Assembly: GCA_002390845.1 (NCBI GenBank)
Contig: DGQT01000043.1
Span: 10,076-74,075, forward strand
Length of the DNA stretch: 64,000 bases
From: Chitinophagaceae bacterium UBA4407
Lineage (GTDB): Bacteria > Bacteroidota > Bacteroidia > Chitinophagales > Chitinophagaceae
Direction of reading: 5' to 3'
The position numbers and the translations under genes were made by a program. Every line of letters starts with the position of its first letter. Position 1 is the first letter of the stretch. The notes beneath the pieces were generated by a model. That model ran no database searches, had not been told where the DNA came from, and saw only the letters and a program-made list of their open reading frames with translations. Below are positions 53,817 through 62,332 of the stretch, piece after piece.

Positions 53817-55229
53817 ATGGAAAATCAATTATACGATTTTGGAATGATTGGCCTCGGCGTAATGGGGCAAAACCTCTTACTCAATTTGGCCGATCACAAA
53901 TTCCCCGTTATCGGCTTCGATCTTGATGCAAAAAAAGTTGCCGCTTTAGAAGCATCTGCAACACCGGGTACAATTGTGAAAGGTGTAACCACACTCGCAG
54001 CTATGGTACAAGAGCTACAAACACCACGCAGAATAATGATGCTGGTACCAGCAGGTAAACCTGTTGATAATGTGATTGAGAGTTTACTTCCTTTAATTGA
54101 AAAAGGGGACATAGTCATTGATGGCGGTAACTCGCACTACACAGATACATTGCGCCGTGTAACTTACCTTGAAGAAAAAGGAATACACTTTATGGGTATG
54201 GGCGTAAGTGGCGGTGAGAAAGGTGCAAGAACCGGCCCCAGCATTATGCCCGGTGGAGATGTAGAAGCCTGGCATCATGTACAACCCTTACTGGAAGCAG
54301 TTTCTGCAAAAATAAACAACGAACCTTGTGTTGCATATATGGGCAAAGATGCAGCAGGCCATTATGTAAAAATGGTACACAATGGAATTGAATATGCCAT
54401 CATGCAATTGATCAGTGAGGTGTACGATATTTTAAAACGCGGCCTGGCTTTAACCAACGATGAACTGTACGAAGTTTTTAAACAATGGAATGAGGGCGAA
54501 CTGCAATCTTTTCTTGTAGAAATAACAAGAGATATTTTCCTGCAGCAGGATGATGTTACCGGCAACCGGCTGTTAGATATGATCCTTGACAAAGCCGGCA
54601 GCAAAGGCACCGGTAAATGGACCAGCCAGGATGCTATGGAACTACCCGTTGCAATACCAACCATTGATACCGCTGTTGCATTGCGCACCCTTTCGGCATA
54701 TAAAGAAGAAAGAGTTCAGGCAGGTGATATTTATAAACCGGTAATTGAAATGGTTTCTTCTGACAAAACAGCTTTTATTAATCAAATTGGCGAAGCATTA
54801 TTTGCTGCAACCATCATTTGCTATGCGCAAGGTTTAGCTATGTTGCATAAAGCATCAACAGAACTAAAGATGGATATTCCTTTGCAGGATGTAGTGAAGA
54901 TCTGGCGAGGCGGCTGCATTATCCGTTCTACTTTGTTAGAAACATTTTATACTGCGTATTTGGCCAATCCACAATTACCAAACATTTTGCTTGATGCAAA
55001 ACTTGCTGAAATACTGCAATCAAAAGAAGAGAGTTTACGCAGTGTAATTATACAGGCAGTAAAAAGTAAAATTGCAGCAGCAGCTTTAATGAGCACACTG
55101 GGTTACTATGATGCCTATACCACTGCACGCATGCCAACCAATTTAATTCAGGCGCAACGCGATTGCTTTGGTGCACATACTTACGAACGTACAGATAAAG
55201 AAGGAAAGTTTCATACAGAATGGAATTAA
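53817..55229 (+). CDS. gnd: 6-phosphogluconate dehydrogenase, decarboxylating
   Basis: 470 aa. Oxidises 6-phosphogluconate with NADP to ribulose 5-phosphate and CO2. NADP loop MIGLGVMGQNLLLNLADH at the N-terminus, DGGNSHYTDT, MGVSGGEKGARTGPSIMPGG and the catalytic segment KMVHNGIEYA (about residue 185). Ends FHTEWN, as in most family members. First of three oxidative pentose phosphate genes on this strand (with zwf and pgl). Confidence 0.97.
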   Translation: MENQLYDFGMIGLGVMGQNLLLNLADHKFPVIGFDLDAKKVAALEASATPGTIVKGVTTLAAMVQELQTPRRIMMLVPAGKPVDNVIESLLPLIEKGDIVIDGGNSHYTDTLRRVTYLEEKGIHFMGMGVSGGEKGARTGPSIMPGGDVEAWHHVQPLLEAVSAKINNEPCVAYMGKDAAGHYVKMVHNGIEYAIMQLISEVYDILKRGLALTNDELYEVFKQWNEGELQSFLVEITRDIFLQQDDVTGNRLLDMILDKAGSKGTGKWTSQDAMELPVAIPTIDTAVALRTLSAYKEERVQAGDIYKPVIEMVSSDKTAFINQIGEALFAATIICYAQGLAMLHKASTELKMDIPLQDVVKIWRGGCIIRSTLLETFYTAYLANPQLPNILLDAKLAEILQSKEESLRSVIIQAVKSKIAAAALMSTLGYYDAYTTARMPTNLIQAQRDCFGAHTYERTDKEGKFHTEWN

Positions 55230-55286
55230 TGTGCGGATGCGGGGATGTGCAAATGAAGAAAATTATATAATTAAAAGAAACCAACA

Positions 55287-55739
55287 ATGGCTGTAAATCC
55301 CGTCCCACAAGGTTTTAGAAGCATAACACCTTACCTGCATGTAGAAGATCTTCCCAATCTCATGGGTTTCCTTATGCATGCATTTGGTGCAAAAGAGATC
55401 ACTAAATCAAGAACAAGAGAAGGAAAAATTGCCAATGCCTGCATGCAGATCGGCGATTCTTTTATTGAAATGAGTGAAGTGCAAACCGGTTACAAAGCCA
55501 TGCCCTGCGCCATTCATTTATATGTAGAAGATGCTGATGCTGTTTTTAAAAAAGCAGTAGAAGTGGGTGCCATGGCAGTGATGGAACCTGTTACACAATT
55601 CTATGGCGACAGGGAAGCATTTGTAATTGACCCAAGCGGTAACCATTGGTATATTGCAACAAGAATAGAAAATATTGCAGAAGAAGATATGCAGCAACGC
55701 ATGGACGATTTTATGAAGCAGATGAACAGTGAACAATGA
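55287..55739 (+). CDS. VOC (glyoxalase/bleomycin resistance-like) protein
   Basis: 150 aa. The N-terminal GFRSITPYLHVEDLPN and later MPCAIHLYVEDADAVFKK and AFVIDPSGNHWYIATR are typical of VOC-fold proteins of the PhnB-like type. Function unknown. Its last codons and stop are part of a 7 bp tandem repeat (55723-55771), which suggests the C-terminus has been changed by that repeat. It is 57 bp after gnd. Confidence 0.88.
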   Translation: MAVNPVPQGFRSITPYLHVEDLPNLMGFLMHAFGAKEITKSRTREGKIANACMQIGDSFIEMSEVQTGYKAMPCAIHLYVEDADAVFKKAVEVGAMAVMEPVTQFYGDREAFVIDPSGNHWYIATRIENIAEEDMQQRMDDFMKQMNSEQ

Positions 55740-55771
55740 ACAATGAACAACGAACAGTGAACAGTGAACAA
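55723..55771 (+). repeat. Tandem array of seven 7 bp units at the VOC stop codon
   Basis: Seven units of TGAACAR (TGAACAG, TGAACAA x3, CGAACAG, TGAACAG, TGAACAA). The array includes the VOC stop codon. A four-unit relative occurs at the zwf stop (57642-57669). Confidence 0.9.
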
Positions 55772-55788
55772 TTTCAGAAAGGCATTAT

Positions 55789-56046
55789 GAACCAGGCAGC
55801 AATTCATGAATGAAGCTTTACTTGCGTCGCACTCTTCGGCTGCCATAGCTTTATTGAGCAAAGCGAAAATAAAAGCGACGGCATGTCTTGTACTGTATAA
55901 CATCGTGCGTCATTGCGAGGCCTCCGAAGCAATCTGTGCGTATGAAATTATAACCGGCTGATTATGTAGTTCACAGATTGCTTCGTTCCTCGCAATGACG
56001 ATAAATGTTCCGAACGTACAAGTGAGTGACACAACAGAAGCTCAAT
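55789..56046. repeat. Inverted-repeat unit (class A left / class B right) with nested CGTCATTGCGAGG palindrome
   Basis: Left: GAACCAGGCAGC, ATGAATGAAGCTTTAC, TTGCGTCGCACTC. Right: CCGAACGTACAAGTGAGTGA, CACAACAGAAGCTC. The centre contains CGTCATTGCGAGG (55908-55920) facing CCTCGCAATGACG (55988-56000), with GAAGCAATCTGTG and its complement between. Confidence 0.9.
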
Positions 56047-56117
56047 AGTAAATCAGAAAGCTAAGTACAAATAATATTTTAAAACATTTAAAATTCCCCT
56101 TCTGGGGATAGGGGCAT

Positions 56118-57641
56118 ATGAGTACACAAAACAATAAACGTCCACCTGCATCGGTGATCTTTATATTCGGTGGCAGTGGCGATTTAAACCAACGAAAATT
56201 AGCACCGGCTTTATACAATTTGTTTATAGACGAATGGATGCCGGAGAAATTTTCTATCATCGGCCTTGGCCGCAGCGAATATTCCGATGAAAAATTCCGC
56301 ACACACATATTCGAAGGCATACAGGAATTCAGCCGCCGCAAAGGACAGCCAAACGGGCATTGGGATGCGTTTTCAAAGCAGGTTTCCTACCTGCAGATGG
56401 ATGCGGAAGATGCGGAAGCTTACAGCAAAATTTCAGATAAAGTAAAAGAGTTGGAACAGCAGTGGGGCGAGCATCCTAATGTAATTTTTTATCTTGCAGT
56501 TGCCCCGCAACTGGTGCCCGATATTGCAAAAAGGCTTGGAGCTTTAAATATTTGTACTGATACAAAATTTACCCGCATTGTAATAGAAAAACCTTTTGGT
56601 CACGATCTTAAAAGTGCCCATGAACTTAATGCATTACTGGCAGGTTTATATGCAGAGGATCAGATCTACCGAATAGACCATTACCTGGGAAAAGAAACCG
56701 TACAAAATATTCTGGCACTGCGTTTCGCCAATGCATTGTTTGAGCCAATCTGGAACCGCAACTATATAGATCATGTGCAGATAACCGTTGCCGAAACCGT
56801 TGGCGTAGAAGGCCGAGGCGGTTATTACGAACAAAGCGGCGCCTTGCGCGACATGGTGCAAAATCACATTCTGCAATTGCTTTGTATGGTAGGCATGGAA
56901 GCACCGGTAAGCTTTGATGCCAATGAAATACGCAATAAGAAAGTAGATGTATTAAATGCGTTGCGCAAAATAACAAAAGAGCAGGTACACGAGTATGCAG
57001 TGCGTGGTCAATACGCAGATGGATGGATGAAAGGCGAGAAAGTAAAAGCGTACCGCGAAGAAGAAAAAGTTGCTGCCAATTCTGCCATAGAAACATTTGC
57101 TGCCGTTAAATTTTATATTGATAACTGGCGCTGGCAGGATGTGCCTTTTTATGTGCGCACCGGAAAATTTTTGCACCAGAAAACTTCTATTATTACCATT
57201 GAATTTAAAGAGGCTCCGCATTATGCGTTTCCGCCGGAAGCCGCAGAAACGTGGCGTTCTAACCGTTTAACCATCAGCATTCAGCCAGAGATGGATATTC
57301 GTATACGTTTTCAGGCAAAGCGCCCCGGGCAAAGCATGACGCTAAATCCTGTTGACATGATCTTTAGTTATAAAGATGCATACGAAGAAGGTCACGAACC
57401 TGAAGCTTACGAAACCTTATTGCTCGATGTAATGGAAAGCAATGCCACGCAATTTATGCGTGCCGACCAGGTAGATGCGGCATGGAAAGTGGTGATGCCC
57501 ATCATTGAGGCTTGGGAAGCAAGGCCGCCGGTAGATTTTCCTAATTATGCACCCGATAGCTGGGGCCCCGAAGATGCCGAAGCATTGATTGCACGTGATG
57601 GCCACAACTGGGTTACATTGCCTGCGGCGCATAAAGATTAG
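56118..57641 (+). CDS. zwf: Glucose-6-phosphate 1-dehydrogenase
   Basis: 507 aa. First enzyme of the oxidative pentose phosphate pathway: glucose 6-phosphate to 6-phosphogluconolactone, reducing NADP. FGGSGDLNQRKLAPALYNL is the NADP site. RIDHYLGKETVQN holds the catalytic His-Lys region. VRTGKFLHQKTSIITIEFK and the C-terminal AWEARPPVDFPNYAPDSWGPEDA are typical. The gene is followed by a short tandem repeat at its stop. Confidence 0.97.
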   Translation: MSTQNNKRPPASVIFIFGGSGDLNQRKLAPALYNLFIDEWMPEKFSIIGLGRSEYSDEKFRTHIFEGIQEFSRRKGQPNGHWDAFSKQVSYLQMDAEDAEAYSKISDKVKELEQQWGEHPNVIFYLAVAPQLVPDIAKRLGALNICTDTKFTRIVIEKPFGHDLKSAHELNALLAGLYAEDQIYRIDHYLGKETVQNILALRFANALFEPIWNRNYIDHVQITVAETVGVEGRGGYYEQSGALRDMVQNHILQLLCMVGMEAPVSFDANEIRNKKVDVLNALRKITKEQVHEYAVRGQYADGWMKGEKVKAYREEEKVAANSAIETFAAVKFYIDNWRWQDVPFYVRTGKFLHQKTSIITIEFKEAPHYAFPPEAAETWRSNRLTISIQPEMDIRIRFQAKRPGQSMTLNPVDMIFSYKDAYEEGHEPEAYETLLLDVMESNATQFMRADQVDAAWKVVMPIIEAWEARPPVDFPNYAPDSWGPEDAEALIARDGHNWVTLPAAHKD

Positions 57642-57669
57642 TGAACAGTGTACAACGAACAGTGAATAG
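57642..57669 (+). repeat. Four 7 bp tandem units after zwf
   Basis: TGAACAG, TGTACAA, CGAACAG, TGAATAG. The same unit as the array at the VOC stop (55723-55771), more decayed. It begins 1 bp after the zwf stop. Confidence 0.75.
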
Positions 57670-57708
57670 TGCGGCAGCAACTTCTTGTATTTTATTGTTC
57701 ACTGAATA

Positions 57709-57765
57709 ATACCAGCAATATATTTTCATAGCATCATCGTTGCGTCGCAATCCGTTCATCGTTCG
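57709..57765 (+). repeat. Single left repeat arm, class D
   Basis: ATACCAGCAATATATTTTCA, TAGCATCATCG, TTGCGTCGCAATCCGTTCAT. Mirror image of the right arms at 22340 and 32526. The next arm is the right one at 60152, so the pair spans three genes. Confidence 0.8.
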
Positions 57766-57830
57766 GTTATTAATTGGGCTTTTACCGAAGCGTATAATTC
57801 AACATTTAAAATTTATCATTCAAAATTTCT

Positions 57831-58577
57831 ATGCAGCTCCACATCTCCCCAAACATAGACCAGTTAAGTGTTTCAGTCGCTAATTGGATGGTTCAATACA
57901 TTAATGAAACATTACAAAAGCAAGACAGGTTTACATTAGTATTAAGTGGGGGAAGCACGCCCAAAAAGTTAAATGCATTACTGGCAAGTGATGCCTATAA
58001 AAATAAAATCGACTGGAGTAAAGTGCACATCTTCTTTGGTGATGAACGATTTGTTCCGTTGAGTGATGAGCGCAGCAATGCAAAACTTGCTTATGATACA
58101 TTACTCAATCACGTGAATGTTTTACCAGAAAATATTCATGTAATGCCTACTGAAAATATTTCGCCTGAAGATGCTGCCAAAGAATACGAAGAAATTCTAA
58201 AGGAATATTTCCCAAAAACTGAAAACTCCAAACTGAAAACTGTAAACTCTTTCGATCTCATCTTCCTCGGCATGGGCGACGACGGTCACACCCTTTCATT
58301 ATTTCCCGGCAAAACGGCAGTAATACATGAAACAAAAAAATTATGCACTTCACTTTGGCTGGAATCACAGAACATGCATCGTATTACGCTTACACACCCG
58401 ATCGTAAATAATGCTGCACAAATTGCATTTCTGGCAACAGGAAGTGGAAAAGCAACAGTATTAAAAGAGGTATTGAAAGGTGATTATAATCCCGACTTAT
58501 ATCCTTCACAAATTATTAAACCTGTTACAGGAGAATTGCATTGGTTTGTTGATGAAGCAGCGGCGGCAAACCTTTGA
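57831..58577 (+). CDS. pgl: 6-phosphogluconolactonase
   Basis: 248 aa. Hydrolyses 6-phosphogluconolactone to 6-phosphogluconate, linking zwf and gnd. VLSGGSTPKKLNALL (phosphate loop), HIFFGDERFVP and GMGDDGHTLSLFPG are the family signatures. Between residues about 128 and 141 lies KTENSKLKTVNS, encoded by low-complexity DNA (58217-58250) that looks like an inserted short repeat before the FDLIFLGMG motif. Completes the oxidative pentose phosphate set. Confidence 0.95.
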   Translation: MQLHISPNIDQLSVSVANWMVQYINETLQKQDRFTLVLSGGSTPKKLNALLASDAYKNKIDWSKVHIFFGDERFVPLSDERSNAKLAYDTLLNHVNVLPENIHVMPTENISPEDAAKEYEEILKEYFPKTENSKLKTVNSFDLIFLGMGDDGHTLSLFPGKTAVIHETKKLCTSLWLESQNMHRITLTHPIVNNAAQIAFLATGSGKATVLKEVLKGDYNPDLYPSQIIKPVTGELHWFVDEAAAANL

Positions 58578-58584
58578 TTAAATG

Positions 58585-59364
58585 CTATTTCTTATTCTTA
58601 TTCCAGTAAACCCTGCGGCCAACAAGAACTTTAAACACAAACCCATCCGTTGCATTGGTAAGGCCGAAACCCGCACCGGTATTTAATTCCCATTCCTTAT
58701 TATTCAGCAAATCAAACGTAGCAAAAATAGCGTGACTTTGCTGCGGGCTTTGTTCAAAAGCATTTAACGGACCCAAGTCCCCGTAATATTCCGCACCAAT
58801 GGCACCATTTTTAAAGAATGCATAATTGATTTTTACATTTGGGGCAAAAGCAGGCGCAGTTTGATCTTCGGCGCCTTTTAGCTGAAAGCCTAAAGTGGGA
58901 TTCAGCGAAACATACAATTTATCCCATTGTTTATCTATAATAGGTCTTAATTCAACGCTCCATGTTTCTGCAGAATAATGCGGCCCCTGATACCCAACCT
59001 CAGCAGACAGGCTTAGCCCTACCGGCAAATTCCATTTTGCAGGTGCCATAATTCTAGGGCGTAGATGAGTACCGATTACTCTGTACCCATAACCCGGCAA
59101 ATAATTCATAAAAAGGTAGAAACCCAGTTCAAAATTGTCGGTAATGCCATGGGTAATCTCTATCGTTTCATGCAGCGCATGATAAGTGGGGCGAACGCCC
59201 TTTATTTCCATACGTTCTCCATCAAAAGTATAATTGCTGTGCAACTCAAATATGGTACTGTTCCTTTGTTGTGTTTGTGCGCCATAAACCTGTATTTCAT
59301 AATTCTCCTGTGCCTGTACAGTAAATCCGGTAATGCAGGCAAAAACGATTAAATAAGTTTTCAT
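58585..59364 (-). CDS. Outer membrane beta-barrel protein, unknown function
   Basis: 259 aa with signal peptide (MKTYLIVFACITGFTVQAQ). Alternating aromatic and polar strands (ELGFYLFMNYLPGYGY; LSAEVGYQGPHYSAETWSVELRP) indicate a small barrel. The end VGRRVYWNKNKK is basic rather than a terminal Phe. No family recognised. Convergent with pgl (7 bp between stops). Confidence 0.75.
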   Translation of the reverse strand: MKTYLIVFACITGFTVQAQENYEIQVYGAQTQQRNSTIFELHSNYTFDGERMEIKGVRPTYHALHETIEITHGITDNFELGFYLFMNYLPGYGYRVIGTHLRPRIMAPAKWNLPVGLSLSAEVGYQGPHYSAETWSVELRPIIDKQWDKLYVSLNPTLGFQLKGAEDQTAPAFAPNVKINYAFFKNGAIGAEYYGDLGPLNAFEQSPQQSHAIFATFDLLNNKEWELNTGAGFGLTNATDGFVFKVLVGRRVYWNKNKK

Positions 59365-59557
59365 TCAGCAAAAAATTCAGTTAAGGTCAAATTTAACTGA
59401 ATAATTGTTTTGAAGGCTGGTTTGTAAATATTTATGAAAGCTGAAAAGTCGATGCGTATGTTTCTGAATAATGTTTAAAAAAACATAATAAATTCCTGCT
59501 GTTCGGCAGTGGAGATTTTTGCCTTATTTTGCATCCTTCTTTTTAAAAACTTATTAC

Positions 59558-60073
59558 ATGGAATACAGCAAATTGATTAGTGTAACCGGGCTTGGCGGTT
59601 TGTTTGAAATGATAGCAAGTAAAACAGATGGAGCTATTGTACGTTCGCTGGACGAACAAACAACCAAATTTATTTCCAGTCGCCAGCATTCTTTTTCGCA
59701 CCTGGAAAGTATTGAAATATATACTGTAAGGGATAACGTAAACTTAGTAGATATTTTAAAAGCCATGGAAACCAGCGGCGAGCCATTACCTTCTGAAAAA
59801 GACGCCGCAGCAATCAAGAAATATTTTGAAAAGGTATATCCCAATATGGATTTTGACCGTGTTTACGCCAGTGATATGAAAAAAATGGTACGCTGGTACA
59901 GCATTCTGAAAAAGAATGATGTGGAAATAAAACTAAGAGAAGACGACCAGGCCGAAGATGCAGCAGAAGAAACAACTGAAGAACCGGTTGCAGTGGAAAC
60001 AGTAAAAGAGGAAGTTGTTGCTGAAGCTAAGCCAAAGAAAAAAGCAGCACCAAAGAAGAAAGCGGAAGAATAG
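59558..60073 (+). CDS. DUF5606 domain protein
   Basis: 171 aa. N-terminal domain YSKLISVTGLGGLFEMIASK (residues 3-22), then RQHSFSHLESIEIYT and a long helical region matching the Bacteroidota-restricted DUF5606 family. The C-terminal 45 residues are acidic, then Lys- and Ala-rich (KPKKKAAPKKKAEE), likely disordered. The ATG at 59558 is preferred over an upstream one at 59519. Function unknown. Confidence 0.85.
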   Translation: MEYSKLISVTGLGGLFEMIASKTDGAIVRSLDEQTTKFISSRQHSFSHLESIEIYTVRDNVNLVDILKAMETSGEPLPSEKDAAAIKKYFEKVYPNMDFDRVYASDMKKMVRWYSILKKNDVEIKLREDDQAEDAAEETTEEPVAVETVKEEVVAEAKPKKKAAPKKKAEE

Positions 60074-60151
60074 AATTTGGTGATGTGCGAATGTGTAGTT
60101 AAAATACGGGTTGTAGTTTTTATTTGTGTTTCAGAAAAGCTGAGTAATATT

Positions 60152-60212
60152 CAGAACATACAAGAGTGCGACGCAACAGAAGTTTAATTGATAAACTTCT
60201 GCCTGGTTCATA
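60152..60212 (-). repeat. Single right repeat arm, class A (DUF5606-pepF gap)
   Basis: AACATACAAGAGTGCGACGC, AACAGAAGTTTAATTG, TGCCTGGTTC. With the class D left arm at 57709 it encloses pgl, the barrel gene and DUF5606. Confidence 0.84.
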
Positions 60213-60229
60213 AAAATAATTTTTTGTTT

Positions 60230-61948
60230 ATGTTAAGTGCAGATATAAAAAAAACAGAAAGACATTTTCTTTCCCAGGATTTTGCAGTAACCACATGGGA
60301 AGCGCTTGAACCTTATTTTAAAACATTGCTTGAAAGAGAAATTACATCACTGCAAGAACTTGAGCAATGGCTGAAAGATATGAGCGAAGTGGAAGCCGCA
60401 GTAAGCGAAGATGCCTGCTGGCGTCAGATTCGCATGACATGCGATACTACTGATAAAGCGCTTGAAGAAGCTTTTACTTATTTCTGCATGGAGATTCAAC
60501 CCAAGCTGCAACCTTATGCAGATGCTTTGAACAGGAAGCTGGTGAGCAATGAATTTACCAAACAGTTAGACCAGCAAAAATATTTTACCTACCTGCGCAG
60601 TGTTAAGAAAAGCATTGATCTTTTTCGCGAGGAAAATATTCCTATCCAGGCAGAGTTAAGCGTAATGCAGCAACAGTTTGGTGTAATCTGCGGCAAGATG
60701 ACCGTTGAAGTTAACGGTCAGGAATACACTTTGCAACAAGCAGCAAAATTTTTAGAAAATCACGACCGCAGCCTGCGTGAAGAAGTGTATAGAAAAATAC
60801 AGGAACGCCGGCAACAGGATAAAGAAGCTTTGCATAATTTATACAGCGAGTTAATTGTTCGCAGAAATCAAGTGGCAAAAAATGCAGGCTTTGAAAATTA
60901 CCGCGATTACAAATTTACAGAGCTTGGAAGATTCGATTATACCAAAGAAGATTGTTACCGTTTTCATGAAGCAGTTAAACTGCATGTACTTCCATTGGTT
61001 GAAAAAATTTACAGGCACAAGAAAGAAAAATTGGGCCTTGATAATTTACGTCCATGGGATATTGAAGCCCAGCCCGAAGGTACAGAACCGCTGCGTCCTT
61101 TTACAACCGGTAAAGAACTATTGGATAAAACAGAACAATGTTTTACAGAGCTCAACCCATTCTTCGCAGATTGCCTGCGCAAGATGGACAGCATGAAACA
61201 TTTTGACCTGGAAAGCAGGAAAGGCAAGGCTCCCGGCGGTTATAACTGTCCGCTTGCAGAGAGCGGAGCTCCATTTATTTTTATGAATGCTGCCGGGCAA
61301 ATGGATGATGTAACTACAATGGTGCACGAAGGTGGCCATGCCATTCATTCATTCCTTTCGCACAATCTTGAACTAAGTGGTTTTAAGGAATACCCCATGG
61401 AAATTGCCGAAGTTGCCAGCATGGCAATGGAACTTTTCAGCATGAACCACTGGCATACATTCTTTGAAAATAAAGAAGATCTGCAGCGGGCAAAAGAACA
61501 CCAGTTAGAAAGAGTGATTACTATTTTTCCATGGATTGCAACCATTGATAAATTTCAACATTGGGTGTACGAAAATCCAACGCATACCATTGAAGCGCGT
61601 ACAGAAAAATGGGTGGAGATACTCAACGAATTTTCAACAGGCGTTGTAGACATCAGTGGCCTGGAAGCATATCGCAAAACAGGCTGGCAACGCCAGTTAC
61701 ATTTGTTCGAAGTGCCATTTTATTATATTGAATATGGCATTGCACAACTTGGCGCAATCGGTTTGTGGATGCAGTACAAACAAAACCCGCAACAGGCATT
61801 ACAAAATTATATTAATGCATTAAGCCTGGGTGGCACAAAAACATTACCCGAGTTATACAAAGTCGCCGGTTTAAAATTCGATCTTTCACCAGAGCACATA
61901 AAAACATTAATGGAGTTTGTGAACAGCGAGATGGAAGCACTCGTATAA
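60230..61948 (+). CDS. pepF: M3 family oligoendopeptidase
   Basis: 572 aa zinc metallopeptidase, cytoplasmic. The zinc site is VHEGGHAIHSF (HExxH, about residue 375) with the third ligand in the MEIAEVASMAMELFS segment. N-terminal helices and the RNQVAKNAGFENYRDY segment are typical of PepF/M3B members. It cleaves short peptides. The start MLSADIKK is preferred over an ATG 14 codons upstream, which lies in repeat-arm sequence. A clear terminator follows. Confidence 0.92.
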   Translation: MLSADIKKTERHFLSQDFAVTTWEALEPYFKTLLEREITSLQELEQWLKDMSEVEAAVSEDACWRQIRMTCDTTDKALEEAFTYFCMEIQPKLQPYADALNRKLVSNEFTKQLDQQKYFTYLRSVKKSIDLFREENIPIQAELSVMQQQFGVICGKMTVEVNGQEYTLQQAAKFLENHDRSLREEVYRKIQERRQQDKEALHNLYSELIVRRNQVAKNAGFENYRDYKFTELGRFDYTKEDCYRFHEAVKLHVLPLVEKIYRHKKEKLGLDNLRPWDIEAQPEGTEPLRPFTTGKELLDKTEQCFTELNPFFADCLRKMDSMKHFDLESRKGKAPGGYNCPLAESGAPFIFMNAAGQMDDVTTMVHEGGHAIHSFLSHNLELSGFKEYPMEIAEVASMAMELFSMNHWHTFFENKEDLQRAKEHQLERVITIFPWIATIDKFQHWVYENPTHTIEARTEKWVEILNEFSTGVVDISGLEAYRKTGWQRQLHLFEVPFYYIEYGIAQLGAIGLWMQYKQNPQQALQNYINALSLGGTKTLPELYKVAGLKFDLSPEHIKTLMEFVNSEMEALV

Positions 61949-61964
61949 CTAAATAATTCTACAA

Positions 61965-61999
61965 TAAAAAGCCGGAACATCTTGTGTTACCGGCTTTTG
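61965..61999 (+). terminator. Intrinsic terminator of the oligoendopeptidase gene
   Basis: AAAAAGCCGGAACA and TGTTACCGGCTTTT form the stem, with a loop of TCTTG and a T-run at the end. Located 17 bp after the stop. Confidence 0.8.
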
Positions 62000-62002
62000 T
62001 GT

Positions 62003-62195
62003 TTCATGGCACTGGCTCTTGTGTCACTCACTTGTACGTTCAGATTATAACTGAGCAACGCGAAGTAGGCAATACAACTTCGCGCCTCTCCGTCTCTGCG
62101 GTTAATACTTTCGCTTCGGTAAAAGCTCAATATATAATCTGAACGTTCAAGAGTGCGACGCAAGTAAAGCTTGTAGTTGCAATGTAGTTGGGCTA
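62003..62195. repeat. Inverted-repeat unit (class B left / class A right)
   Basis: Left: TTCATGGCACTGGC, TCTTGTGTCACTCACTTGTA. Right: TGAACGTTCAAGAGTGCGAC, CAAGTAAAGCTTG, AGTTGGGCT. The centre carries the GCGAAG...CTTCGC palindrome and CTCCGTCTCTGCGG, related to the centre of the 14697 unit. Confidence 0.88.
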
Positions 62196-62332
62196 AAAAT
62201 AAAATTTGTACACTAAATGTTGCACTTATTAATAAAGTCATTCACTTGCGGTGCTTTATGGTAAAATGTTAAATCATTTTTGGCGCACAAGCATCAAAAG
62301 AATTAAGAAAACAACCGCCTTATCTTCGTTAC

